Shown: in pieces, positions 55,258 through 64,000 of the stretch
How positions within the stretch are numbered: position 1 is the first letter of the stretch
Layout of the letters: each line of letters starts with the position of its first letter
The notes under the pieces: generated by a model
Databases searched by the model: none
What the model saw: the letters and a program-made list of their open reading frames with translations, nothing else
Told to the model about the DNA's origin: nothing
NCBI GenBank assembly: GCA_907165275.2
Contig: OU015675.1
Span: 327,501 to 391,500, forward strand
Length of the DNA stretch: 64,000 bases
Direction: 5' to 3'
Source of the DNA: Zygaena filipendulae
Taxonomy: Eukaryota; Arthropoda; Insecta; Lepidoptera; Zygaenidae
Made by a program: the position numbers and the translations under genes

Positions 55258-56615
55258 ACACAATATTTGAGATTTGCTTTAATTTATACTATTTGGTTAT
55301 TAATTATGCCTAATAGTCAATTAAAGTCTTAATTGATGCATTGAAATGGTTGAAATTCAAGTTATAAAAATGATGTTTTTTTTCTTATTTTAATATGTTC
55401 AAAAACATAAATTTATCTGTATAATTAAGTTAATAATGATTTTCTACCAATTTATATATTAATAGGTTGGTTTCACTTGCTTAATTTTGCTTGTATATTA
55501 ATGGAAAAATGTACCTATGTCACTCAGTATTTCCTATGAGTGCATGAATTTTTAAACTCGGTTGAGAAGTTTTTTTATTTTATCCGTCACAAACAAACAA
55601 ACATACAAAAAATCAAATGTTTTATCTTCTTAATATAAGTACAGCTGATGTATTTGCAAAAACATGGCATTAACTATATGTTATACAAACAGGCGTTGCA
55701 ATTTATTTCTGGATAATAACATATAGAGAGCTAATTTTAGTCAGTGCATAATTTTAGTCGTTCTTCGTCTTCACTCATCCGCGTTAATTTCGGAGATCCC
55801 GCAGGAATTCTGCGATAAAAGTTCCCTATATCTTTTTCGGTATACCTGACAACTTGTAGTAAAAACATGTAATGCTGCTTCGCCCGCAATAATTTAGGAG
55901 TTTCCGCGGGAATGCCGGGAAGTGCTCTTTTTCCTTCTCGGTATTGTGATCGGTGAGAAAAACATCAAGAAAAATGGTGGAAATTAATAAAATATTACCT
56001 AAATGAAAACTCATTGGCCTTGTCAAGGTTTGTGAATTGTCGAACAAATAAAATATTAAATGTGTGTAGAGTGTAAATCCAGTTTAGTAGTTTTAAGAAA
56101 TAATTCCAGTGATGTATTTTTTATCGTTATCTAATTAACATCTTTATGGATATGCTAATTGCGATTCTGTGAAGTTTCTTCTCTGCAGGCATGTTTCATC
56201 AGGATTGATCGAACTTCCTTCACTTTACCTCGCTTGCCTATATCCGATCTATATTACCTTTAAACGAGCAATTCTTGCCAATTTTCATGAATCTTTGTAA
56301 GCAGGGGGTTTCAGAAGCGATCAATCGATCTAGCTAGGTTTAATTTGTAGAAAACGTCGTTTTATCCCTGTTTTCAGGCAATGAAAAATGAGTGTTTGCT
56401 TTTTCTTCTTCACAACAGATGGCGCTATAAGTAACTTTCTCTGGGAGAAGTTATCACAACGAGCGAAGCGCGGGTGAAAGGCGAAAGCACCCAGATATTT
56501 TATAACTTTAAACGCAATGATTGTTTCATTGAAATAAATTCGCAGAAAAAGCAGATATTTCAAATTTAGAAAGACAATTTGACATATTTTAAGCGTAATG
56601 TCAGAGCCCCATAAA
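55258..56615. other. Upstream spacer of gene 6, no gene
   Basis: Helitron scraps at about 55775-55935. GGATATGCTAATTGC ... TTCATCAGGATT (56148-56205) parallels the gene 3 upstream spacer. A 109-codon minus frame at 56330-56659 runs into the TIR of the next element and is not credible. Confidence 0.5.
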
Positions 56616-57404
56616 GGATGATTCACGTTACACCGTGCCGTGGCCGGGCCGTGCCCCATCCGGGCCCGTCGCTACACCGGGCTGTTCCGTGTATTCTCGG
56701 CACGGCCGTGTCTTCGATAGGCGTTCTGTGTCAACTAGTGATTTTGACAGTCGATAGATGTGATGATCGACTCTTGAGTAAAAAGGCAAGTTTTTTTACT
56801 CAGTCATGTTTTTTAAGATAATTAAAAAAAAATTACTTTTAACATGAACTTCTTAAAATAATTCATATGACTTAAAAATTATGACTAGGTAGAAAACTTC
56901 GCGAGCCTTTATAAAGCTTTCAGTTAGTTCACTATCTACTTATAATTTACCTAACGTATTATAAAATACCTATTTAAAACCGATACAAATACCTACTTGT
57001 AAATGACACTTGGATAGACTTAACCATTGTATAGATTGAAATAAAATCCTAGGTATATATTTATGTACCTAGTTACCAGTTTGTTTTATTTCGTCCGATA
57101 TTGTTTTCCAAATAACATTTTTATATTTAGTGCATCCAAATACTTAGGTACAAGTACAAGGTAGGAAGTACAAGGTACTTCCACACACATTCTAACAATT
57201 TTTCATCGTCCATTTTGCTCTTGAGCTATTCACATCACTAAGATTTGTCGTCGACTGCCCGGCGGGCGCCCGGTGAGCGCCCGGCGCGCGGTCATGTTAC
57301 AACGTGTCATGGCCGGGCCGAGCCGGAGCCGGGAAACAATATCCACCGACCCACCGACGTCCGGAGCACGGCCCGGCCACGGCACGGTGTAACGTGAATC
57401 ATCC
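56616..57404. mobile_element. 789-bp TIR element, GC-rich ends
   Basis: GGATGATTCACGTTACACCG at the left and CGGTGTAACGTGAATCATCC at the right open arms of about 38 bp. TAAA flanks both sides (56612-56615, 57405-57408). The empty site is seen in the gene 3-4 spacer (CCCATAAACCAGC, 42582-42594). No transposase frame. Confidence 0.85.
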
Positions 57405-58545
57405 TAAACCAGCATCTCATCCAAATATCACGAAAGTAGAGCATGGCAACAGTTAGACTTATACTGTATGACAGCACTGTCGAACATGAGCTTCACCAGG
57501 GGTCGCGGGTTCGATTCCCTTATCAGGGATTTCTGTAAATAATAATCAGGTAAAAAAACAAACTTTCGATTAAAGAAACATTACATTTTACTTTAAAAGA
57601 CCGAGGAAAGTCCTAATTCGCCTCAGTTAGGTACTTATCATAATCAGAAACCCTCCTTTGGCACAGGAACGCTTCCAACTTGTCTAGTTATAATATGTTT
57701 TTGAGTATCAAGAATTAAAATAATATACTCGTACTTATGGATTTTTTTATAAACAACGTCAACACCCTCAAACTTTTATAGGTATGTAATAGGTATATTT
57801 GCACAACACGATTTCCGACCAAAACTTTATTTCTAAACAGGAAGGTTTTCGAAATAAATTAAGACAATATTTGTGCTAGACCATACTTATTGTTAGAAAA
57901 ACTTTTCGATTATGAAACAAATCAGCGACGGTTATAGGGACACGAAAACTCACGGGAACTAAAAATAGAACTTGCTGTGAGTGCAGAGATTGAATCAGGA
58001 GCAAGCGAAGGATTTTAATTGAACCAGAAGCGTCAAATCCAAATTTAAAATGTCTTTGTTATGTACATATTACATATATTATTATAATCGTCTGAAAGTT
58101 CTTATAACTAAACTGAAATTACTATCGATTCGATCGAAAGTGCTCGCTAATGAGAATAATTGATAAGAAACTTAGAGCGGTTGTCTTTCATTTACGGTTT
58201 TACTGACTTTACTCTAATTAAAAGTAAAATAAAATTAAAAAATTAAAAAGAGAAATTCATTTGCAGACGTTTGTATCATTTAAATAATAAATAGGTAATC
58301 TATTACGCTATAATAGGTTTTATCAAACAAATTGCTTTTAAACAAAAGCTTTTAAATTTACTTATTAACAAATTAACAACATTGTTTAGTAGTTTGCTGT
58401 AAAAGCGTAACATACAGTGTTCTTTAAAAGAATTCGAAGCATCGTGAGTCGTAGTCAAAGATACAAAAAAAACGAGAAACCAAGGTACGAGCACTTTGCA
58501 CGAGAAGTCATGTGACAGATGCAACTTTAGGCATTACTAGTGAGA
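57405..58545. other. Spacer between genes 6 and 7, no gene
   Basis: 57405-57475 matches 42586-42655. A tRNA-like B-box GGTTCGATTCC at about 57508-57518 (GGTCGCGGGTTCGATTCCC) suggests a SINE scrap. 58420-58545 matches 62960-63080. Confidence 0.5.
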
Positions 58546-59145
58546 ACAATACAATACAATACAGTACAATACAACACAATACAATACAATACAATACAAT
58601 ACAATACAATACAATACAATACAATACAATACAATACAATACAATACAATACAATACAATACAATACAATACAATACAATACAATACAATACAATACAAT
58701 ACAATACAATACAATACAATACAATACAATACAATACAATACAATACAATACAATACAATACAATACAATACAATACAATACAATACAATACAATACAAT
58801 ACAATACAATACAATACAATACAATACAATACAATACAATACAATACAATACAATACAATACAATACAATACAATACAATGCAATGCAATGCAATGCAAT
58901 GCAATACAATACAATACAATACAATACAATACAATACAATACAATACAATACAATACAATACAATACAATACAATACAATACAATACAATACAATACAAT
59001 ACAATGCAATACAATACAATACAATACAATACAATACAATACAATACAATACAATACAATACAATACAATACAATACAATACAATACAATACAATACAAT
59101 ACAATACAATACAATACAATACAATACAATACAATACAATACAAA
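58546..59145 (+). repeat. (AATAC)n pentanucleotide array, about 600 bp
   Basis: About 120 copies of AATAC with a run of AATGC variants near 58880-58905 and a single one near 59004, and AGTAC/AACAC variants at the left edge. The 5-bp unit leaves long open frames on both strands that are not genes. Confidence 0.95.
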
Positions 59146-59277
59146 CATGCGCGATATAATAACAAACATAATATTATTTTATTTTACCTACCAATTTGCA
59201 GTGTTCTATATCGAGTGTAAAATTTTACAGTCATTATTTACGTATATCAACAATACACACAAACATAATATAATTTA

Positions 59278-59460
59278 CTAGCTATTACCCGCGGTTTATT
59301 CTGCGGTAATTTCGGGATTCCCGCGAAAATTCCGGATTACAATAAAGCAGACACTCACAAATAACTTAGCTTTTTATTGGCAAAAAAATTTTCATAATCG
59401 GTTTGGTAGATCCAAAGATTACTCCTACTACGTCACAAACTTTACCTATTTATAGTATTA
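59278..59460 (-). mobile_element. Helitron-like element
   Basis: CTAGCTATTACCCGCGGTTT ... GGTTTGGTAGATCCAAAG ... ACGTCACAAACTTTACC in reverse orientation, 3' of gene 7. Confidence 0.55.
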
Positions 59461-59656
59461 ATAATAAAAAATAAAGTTAAAACACACAGTAAATGCGAGG
59501 AACGGACAAGACATTGTTTTTGGCATGCTCTATCGAAAAGAATAGATGACAACTTAAAAAAACATAATCAATGGAGTTTAAACAAATCACCAAATTTAAA
59601 GTAAAACCAGTATTACAATAAAAAAGAGTGTTTCAAGTTATTCTAGTACCTGTAAA

Positions 59657-60865
59657 TTATGGAGATGGTTTTGAGTAAGCACCGGCGAAGATGCAAACCC
59701 TAGTGTTAGTATTGATCAATCCAAACATGAACGGTTTGTTAAATACGTATTTGTTGCGGATTTCCTGCAGCGGAACGCTCTCTTCATCCGCGCAATCTTC
59801 ATCTTCCTCTTTATAATCTTCTCCGGTCACGTCCAGGTCAACTTCGATGCGCTGAACGTACTTGCCGAGTACAGCCGGCGGCTGCGACACGTACTCAGTA
59901 GCAGTTGGGTCATTGAAGATGCCTGTTATCCCGATCCGTTCAAGGACTACTTGTAAATTGTCATGATACGACTCTATATGAAACCTCGGTATCGCCACTT
60001 CCACTGGTTTTGTGCTCTCGCGGAAATTGGCGATTACATCTTCCAAAACCGTCTTACCAAACGTCTCGATCACGGTCCTCAGCGGAGCCCCGTCGACCGG
60101 AACGGCTATAAATAAACTGAACGGTTCATTTTCCTTCACGGGTATCGCTACAACCGTGCAACCGTATTGGGGTAAGTAAGCGTATTTTATGATCCTCTTG
60201 ATACGTAGAAGGTCGACTTCACCTCGCTTCTCGTCATTTTCGTTGTAGAACGGGTAGTTGTGTTCGATCGTGACGTTGGGGAATGCGGACGACCACAGGC
60301 CCTTGTAATCGAAAGTGTCGACGAGCACAGAGTTCCCGGTGACGCACAGATCATCGAGGGGAACTTTGGAGAGTGCATTTAAACGCTCGACAGCGGCTTC
60401 GGGGTTGTTTATCAGCGGTAGGATCACGGTGTTGACGAGGCCAGCGCTGCGCACTTTCTCCGCCCAAGTGGTGTTCAGTGTAAGACTTTCGTCGATGCCA
60501 AAGAGACGGTTCCTTGACATCTTCAGACCAGAGCACGGCTTCTCGTGGCGCTTGACCCTCCTGTAGTACTTCTGACGTAGACACGCTTCCTCGGGTAAGC
60601 CGAGAGCGTGGAACATACGTTGCTGAATGGGCTCTGAAGCACCTTCAGCTATCGCAGCCAGCGTCAGCCACACTGAATATTCGGAGATGACGAAGTGGTT
60701 GTCATAGTATTGCGAGGCGACCTTGTAGAGGCGTGCGTCGAAGTCCACTAGAGCGAGAGCTACCTCTTTGGAAACATCCCTGGAGCACACGTCATTCTGG
60801 GTGCCGACGGAGAATCCCCACACGACAGCCACTGATGCCAAAAGCACCGTTAATATCGTATTCAT
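59657..60865 (-). CDS. Secreted serpin-fold protein, probably non-inhibitory (array gene 7)
   Basis: Intronless, 402 residues, gap-free against genes 3-6. The signal peptide is MNTILTVLLASVAVVWG. The helix-B signature has AAIAEGA. Sequon N131-T-T. Strand 3A is DTFDYKGLWS. The middle block VDGAPLRTVIETFGKTVLEDVIANFRES (257-284) resembles gene 3 rather than genes 4-6, another sign of reshuffling in the array. The loop region is GEDYKEEDEDCADEE, acidic like the rest, with no Ala-rich hinge. Cys 27, 95, 111, 174, 236, 358, 391 are conserved. RRVKR lies at 102-106. A 600-bp pentanucleotide array lies about 510 bp beyond its stop. Confidence 0.93.
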   Translation of the reverse strand: MNTILTVLLASVAVVWGFSVGTQNDVCSRDVSKEVALALVDFDARLYKVASQYYDNHFVISEYSVWLTLAAIAEGASEPIQQRMFHALGLPEEACLRQKYYRRVKRHEKPCSGLKMSRNRLFGIDESLTLNTTWAEKVRSAGLVNTVILPLINNPEAAVERLNALSKVPLDDLCVTGNSVLVDTFDYKGLWSSAFPNVTIEHNYPFYNENDEKRGEVDLLRIKRIIKYAYLPQYGCTVVAIPVKENEPFSLFIAVPVDGAPLRTVIETFGKTVLEDVIANFRESTKPVEVAIPRFHIESYHDNLQVVLERIGITGIFNDPTATEYVSQPPAVLGKYVQRIEVDLDVTGEDYKEEDEDCADEESVPLQEIRNKYVFNKPFMFGLINTNTRVCIFAGAYSKPSP

Positions 60866-60896
60866 GATTGAAGGACACGCCTAAGACAACAACAAA

Positions 60897-60926
60897 GTTG
60901 GTTTTGCAGCTGCCAGATTTATACTG
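60897..60926 (-). promoter_or_regulatory. Conserved proximal promoter of gene 7 (TATAAAT box)
   Basis: Minus-strand CAGTATAAATCTGGCAGCTGC (TATA box, then CAGCTG) followed by AAAACCAAC, 30-60 bp before the ATG, same layout as genes 3-5. Confidence 0.65.
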
Positions 60927-61164
60927 AGGCGGTATTTAAGGTTCGCTTTAATTTATACTACATACATTTGTATGTATATGGTTATTAAGTATACCTTTTA
61001 ATTAATTAAAATTTTAATCGATCTTCTTGAGTTGTTGAAATTTTTATTATAAAATTATTCTTTTATTTTAGAGGTTTTTTTTTAATTTGTCACAAACATG
61101 AATGTCTGCTTATCTGTATTACCAAGTTGGTATCATTTTCTTCCACTTCATATTTATTAACTAG

Positions 61165-61360
61165 AAACCGCGAGGTGACCCCGCGGTTTCACCTGCGGTA
61201 ATTTCCAAGTGAGAATTTAAGGATAAAATATAGGTATAAATTCCTCAAGATTTACTCTATCTATTGGTGAAAACCACATGAAAATCCATTGCGTATATAT
61301 TAAGATCTAAGCATACGTAGGCACAGACAGACAGCGGGAAGCGACCTTGTTTTATACTAT
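61165..61360 (-). mobile_element. Helitron-like element, fourth subfamily
   Basis: CCCGCGGTTTCACCTGCGGT ... GGTGAAAACCACATGAAAAT ... GCACAGACAGACAGCGGGAA; same subfamily as 33160-33365. Confidence 0.55.
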
Positions 61361-61574
61361 GTAGTGATAATCGATCTCTCACGGTTTCACTCGCTTAGTT
61401 TCGTAAAGTTCCCCTGTAAACTCCGGAATAAAAGTACCACAATATGTCACTCAGGAACATTATAACTTCTTATAAGTATCTGTATGAATTATCTCTACAA
61501 TATTGCTTGGGAAACTTGCTAAGAAACTATGCATTACAAACAAACATAAAAAAAAAAGTTCTTCTTCTTCCGCC

Positions 61575-62018
61575 CCTGATCCCATTATTTGAGGTCGGGT
61601 CTTCTCACATTTTTGCGCCAAGACCACCTGTCTTGGGTTGTCGGATCCGGCAATTGGGCTTGCTTGAGGTCTCTTTCTATATTTGACCACCAGGTCACAA
61701 TGGCGGGCGGCCTCTACCTTTTTTGCGTTCCGGCAGGTTTAATGCAATTTTTACTAGATGGTCATGCTCTCGTCTTTGGATGTGTCCATACCATCTGAGG
61801 CGGTTTTCAGTGATTTTGTCTGTAATTGGCGCGATTTTAAAGCTGCCTCGCACATATTCATTTCGAATTTTATCAAGCTTGGTTACGCCCCCAGCCCATC
61901 TAAGCATCTTCATTTCGTTGGTATGTACTTTTTGTTCATGCGTCTTCTTCACTGTCCAGCATTCGGAGCCATACAGAAGCGCTGGGCGTACCGCTGTTTT
62001 ATAGACTTTACACATTAA
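61575..62018 (-). pseudogene. RTE-clade LINE fragment, frameshifted
   Basis: On the minus strand, VYKTAVRPALLYGSECW ... MKMLRWAGGVTKLDKIRNEY ... ITDKITENRLRWYGHIQRRE ... KKGRGRPP is the conserved segment after the reverse transcriptase domain in RTE-clade LINEs. It then shifts frame to VTWWSNIERDLKQAQLPDPT and ends. The catalytic domains are absent and the frame is broken. Confidence 0.8.
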
Positions 62019-62056
62019 ACATAAAAGAAAAGTTAATTTAATGAATTAATTTAATT

Positions 62057-62232
62057 AACGTCTAGACAAGTTTAATAAATTAATGTTAATTGGCATTTAA
62101 CTAATTAAGTTACATCTCATTAAATGCCAATTAACATTAATTTACCGAACGTCTCTGATTGCGGCAGTTTTGTTTTAAAAATCTATGCTTAACTAAGTAA
62201 TCATTAAAGTCGACTCTGAGTGCGGCGGTGAG
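62057..62232. mobile_element. Palindromic MITE, left arm lost
   Basis: AATTGGCATTTAACTAATTA ... GATTGCGGCAGTTTTGTTTT ... CTCTGAGTGCGGCGG matches the centre and right arm of 51645-51881. Confidence 0.65.
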
Positions 62233-63591
62233 TGCGACAGTTTTGTCTTTAAAATCTTTACTTAAATTAAGTTTGGGCAATAAATAAATTTTTCCTTTTT
62301 AATTTTTTTTTTTCAATAATTACTACTCTGAGTGCGGCCGTTGAACTCGCTTGCCGGTCTTTAACTTAAAACCTAGGTAATGTTTGTTTTGTTGAAATAA
62401 ATTCTGAGGAGAGAATTTTTTTTATTATATATTTATTTTAGTTTGATTTAAGTTTGAGTATTTTTTTTTCTTTGTTTATTAAAAATATTATTCATATAAT
62501 TGAATTACGTATTATATATAAGTAACTTTGTTAATGTTTTAGTTTGTTCATTATGTATTAATCATATTATCTAATTACGTATTACCTATATAATTATCAA
62601 GACGTTAAAAACGCCACCAAACCACTGAGAATGCCACAGTGGCATTAAGTCCGCCTTTTATTGGTACAAAAAATAATTATGCAAAAAGTTTAAATAAATA
62701 AATAAATTTTTAAGTTGATATTTATACATGAGTGTAATGTCAAAGTTCCATAAACCTGTATCAAATCCAACTACCTATCACATATCCTCCTCCTATTTGG
62801 AAGTCGGTTAAAAAGTAGAGCATGGCGCGTCAGTCAGATTTATCTATACTAATATTAGAGGTAAAGTTTGTGAGTTTGTAGGGGATAATTTCTGAATCTA
62901 CTGAATCGATTTTGAAACTTATTTCACTTATAAGAAGCTACCGTGATCTTAAGTACTTATAATGTCCTTTAAAAGAGTTCGAAGCGTTGCGTCATGAGTC
63001 GTAGTCAAAGATGCAACGAGTACTTTGCACGAGAAGTTACGTAACACAAGCAGATTTTGGCATTACTAGTGTGAACAAGCACGACATATTATAATAACGA
63101 CAACCGTAATATTATATTGTACCAATTTACAATGTTCTAAATTCAAAACCCTTATTCGCATTGAATGAGCAAAATTTTATTTTACTCATAGAACACTGAC
63201 TTTCGCTAGCTATAGTGAGGTGAAAATATTACTGTCTTTCCAGAAATAAAAAAAATTGCGGGGAGCACAGAATTTTAGTCATAATTTATAATTTATTCAC
63301 TTTTTCTCACATAATATACTAAGGTATTTTAAACAAATATACACTTTTAAGTATATTTATACTTATACTGATAATAATTTATTGAGAAATATTGTATCAA
63401 CAATTATCAGTAAAATTTTACTCAGAATTCTATCAACTATGTGATAATTAGTTAGGTATAATATTTTTTAGAAGTAGTAAATGAATTTAAACTACGGTAC
63501 TAGTGTGAACTTACAAAGTTACTAGTGGGATCATGATATAATACAGATATTTACATACGATTATAACAACAACAAAAAACTGCATAAATAT
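62233..63591. other. Spacer between genes 7 and 8, no gene
   Basis: GTGTAATGTCAAAGTTCCATAAACC (62731-62755) is a second, diverged empty site for the 789-bp element. 62960-63080 matches the left flank of the pentanucleotide array, with no array here. One-ended AACCGACTT scrap near 62783-62815. Confidence 0.5.
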
Positions 63592-64000
63592 CTAAGCAGA
63601 CGCAGACGGTTGGGAGTAGGCTCCCGAGAAAAATGTCGCCTTCGATCTGTTGTTAAAGAATGCGAATACAAAAGGACGGTTCACGTAAAACGTTCTGCCA
63701 GCTTCCTTCGCCCATCCGGTCTCGAAGTCCGAAGCCTCCTCAACCTCCTCATGGTAATCTTCGGCCTCGATGTCAATGTTGACAGACACGTGCTGAATGT
63801 ACGCGCTCGGCATCGCTGGGGGGTCCGACACGAGCTCCGACGCCGCTGGGTCTTTGAACAAGCCGGACAAGCCTATTTGCTCCAGAACGATTTGCATGTC
63901 GTCGTGGTGCGAAGCAATCTTGAACCTCGGCAGCGCAACACGAATCGGAACCAAGCTCTGGCGCAAGTTCGCGAGGATATCGTCCAAGATCGTTTTGGTG
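63592..64000 (-). CDS. Serpin-fold protein, C-terminal part only (array gene 8, cut by window edge)
   Basis: The open frame continues to the window edge; the last 135 residues and stop are visible. TKTILDDILANLRQS aligns with GKTILEDAIANFRES of gene 3 (270-284), followed by VALPRFKIASHHDDMQIVLEQ (the IPRF ... VLE segment) and the C-terminal block FYVNRPFVFAFFNN ... FFSGAYSQP. The loop region (VNIDIEAEDYHEEVEEASDFETGWAKEAG) is again acidic with no inhibitory hinge. The two C-terminal cysteines of genes 3-7 (358, 391) are absent. It is more diverged from genes 3-7 than they are from each other. No ATG should be assigned within the window; the gene starts beyond 64000. Confidence 0.88.
   Translation of the reverse strand, partial: TKTILDDILANLRQSLVPIRVALPRFKIASHHDDMQIVLEQIGLSGLFKDPAASELVSDPPAMPSAYIQHVSVNIDIEAEDYHEEVEEASDFETGWAKEAGRTFYVNRPFVFAFFNNRSKATFFSGAYSQPSASA

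Noticed and set aside
57495..57535. Possible tRNA gene (GGTTCGATTCC)
   Set aside because: Only a B-box with a short arm; no A-box or acceptor stem, so a SINE scrap is more likely.
58508..59281. Several 130-226-codon frames repeating YCIVL or QYNTI
   Set aside because: They are a by-product of the AATAC pentanucleotide array, which lacks stops in many frames.

Overview
The window looks like nuclear DNA from a moth or butterfly (Lepidoptera). It is AT-rich and packed with repeats. The commonest repeat is a short non-autonomous Helitron-like family (Lep1 type) with a TCCTACTAATATTATAAA start, an internal block like TCCCGCGGGAATTCCGGGA, and a GGGGCACAGCTAG end followed by T. Fragments of RTE-clade LINEs, a tRNA-related SINE and several MITE families fit the same assignment. 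No host gene can be supported in the first 31.7 kb.

The coding content is an array of eight intronless genes for secreted, serpin-fold proteins of about 400 residues. Two lie on the plus strand (31763-32983, 36296-37519). Six lie on the minus strand (40692-41900, 44121-45329, 48489-49697, 53988-55196, 59657-60865, and a partial one at 63592-64000 that runs off the edge), so the array is tail-to-tail around position 38-40 kb. All complete copies have a signal peptide, a serpin helix-B/strand-6B signature, a serpin C-terminal F-x-x-x-x-PF ... FxGxY block and one shared N-glycosylation sequon. The reactive-centre loop hinge expected of inhibitory serpins is missing in all of them and is replaced by an acidic segment, so they are probably non-inhibitory.

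The five complete minus-strand genes are recent tandem duplicates with conserved short promoters: a TATA-like box next to CTGGCAGCTGC and AAACAAAC. The intergenic spacers are also paralogous. The spacer between genes 4 and 5 (45330-48488) and the spacer between genes 5 and 6 (49698-53987) carry the same nested transposon insertions. Gene 5 has the N-terminus and promoter of gene 4 but the C-terminus and 3' flank of gene 6. This is what an unequal crossover between two older genes would leave. Later insertions (a 349-bp TA-flanked MITE, a 789-bp TIR element, a 600-bp pentanucleotide array) can be compared with empty sites in paralogous spacers inside this window.

The gene-poor left part holds mobile DNA. 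It includes an RTE tail interrupted by a MITE that is itself interrupted by a LINE tail (24069-24950). It also includes an LTR retrotransposon with nearly identical about 1.05-kb LTRs and a perfect 5-bp target duplication (25030-30684) but no gag-pol. Function of the serpin-like array cannot be read from the sequence: secretion and loss of the inhibitory hinge are what can be seen, and any role beyond that is inference.
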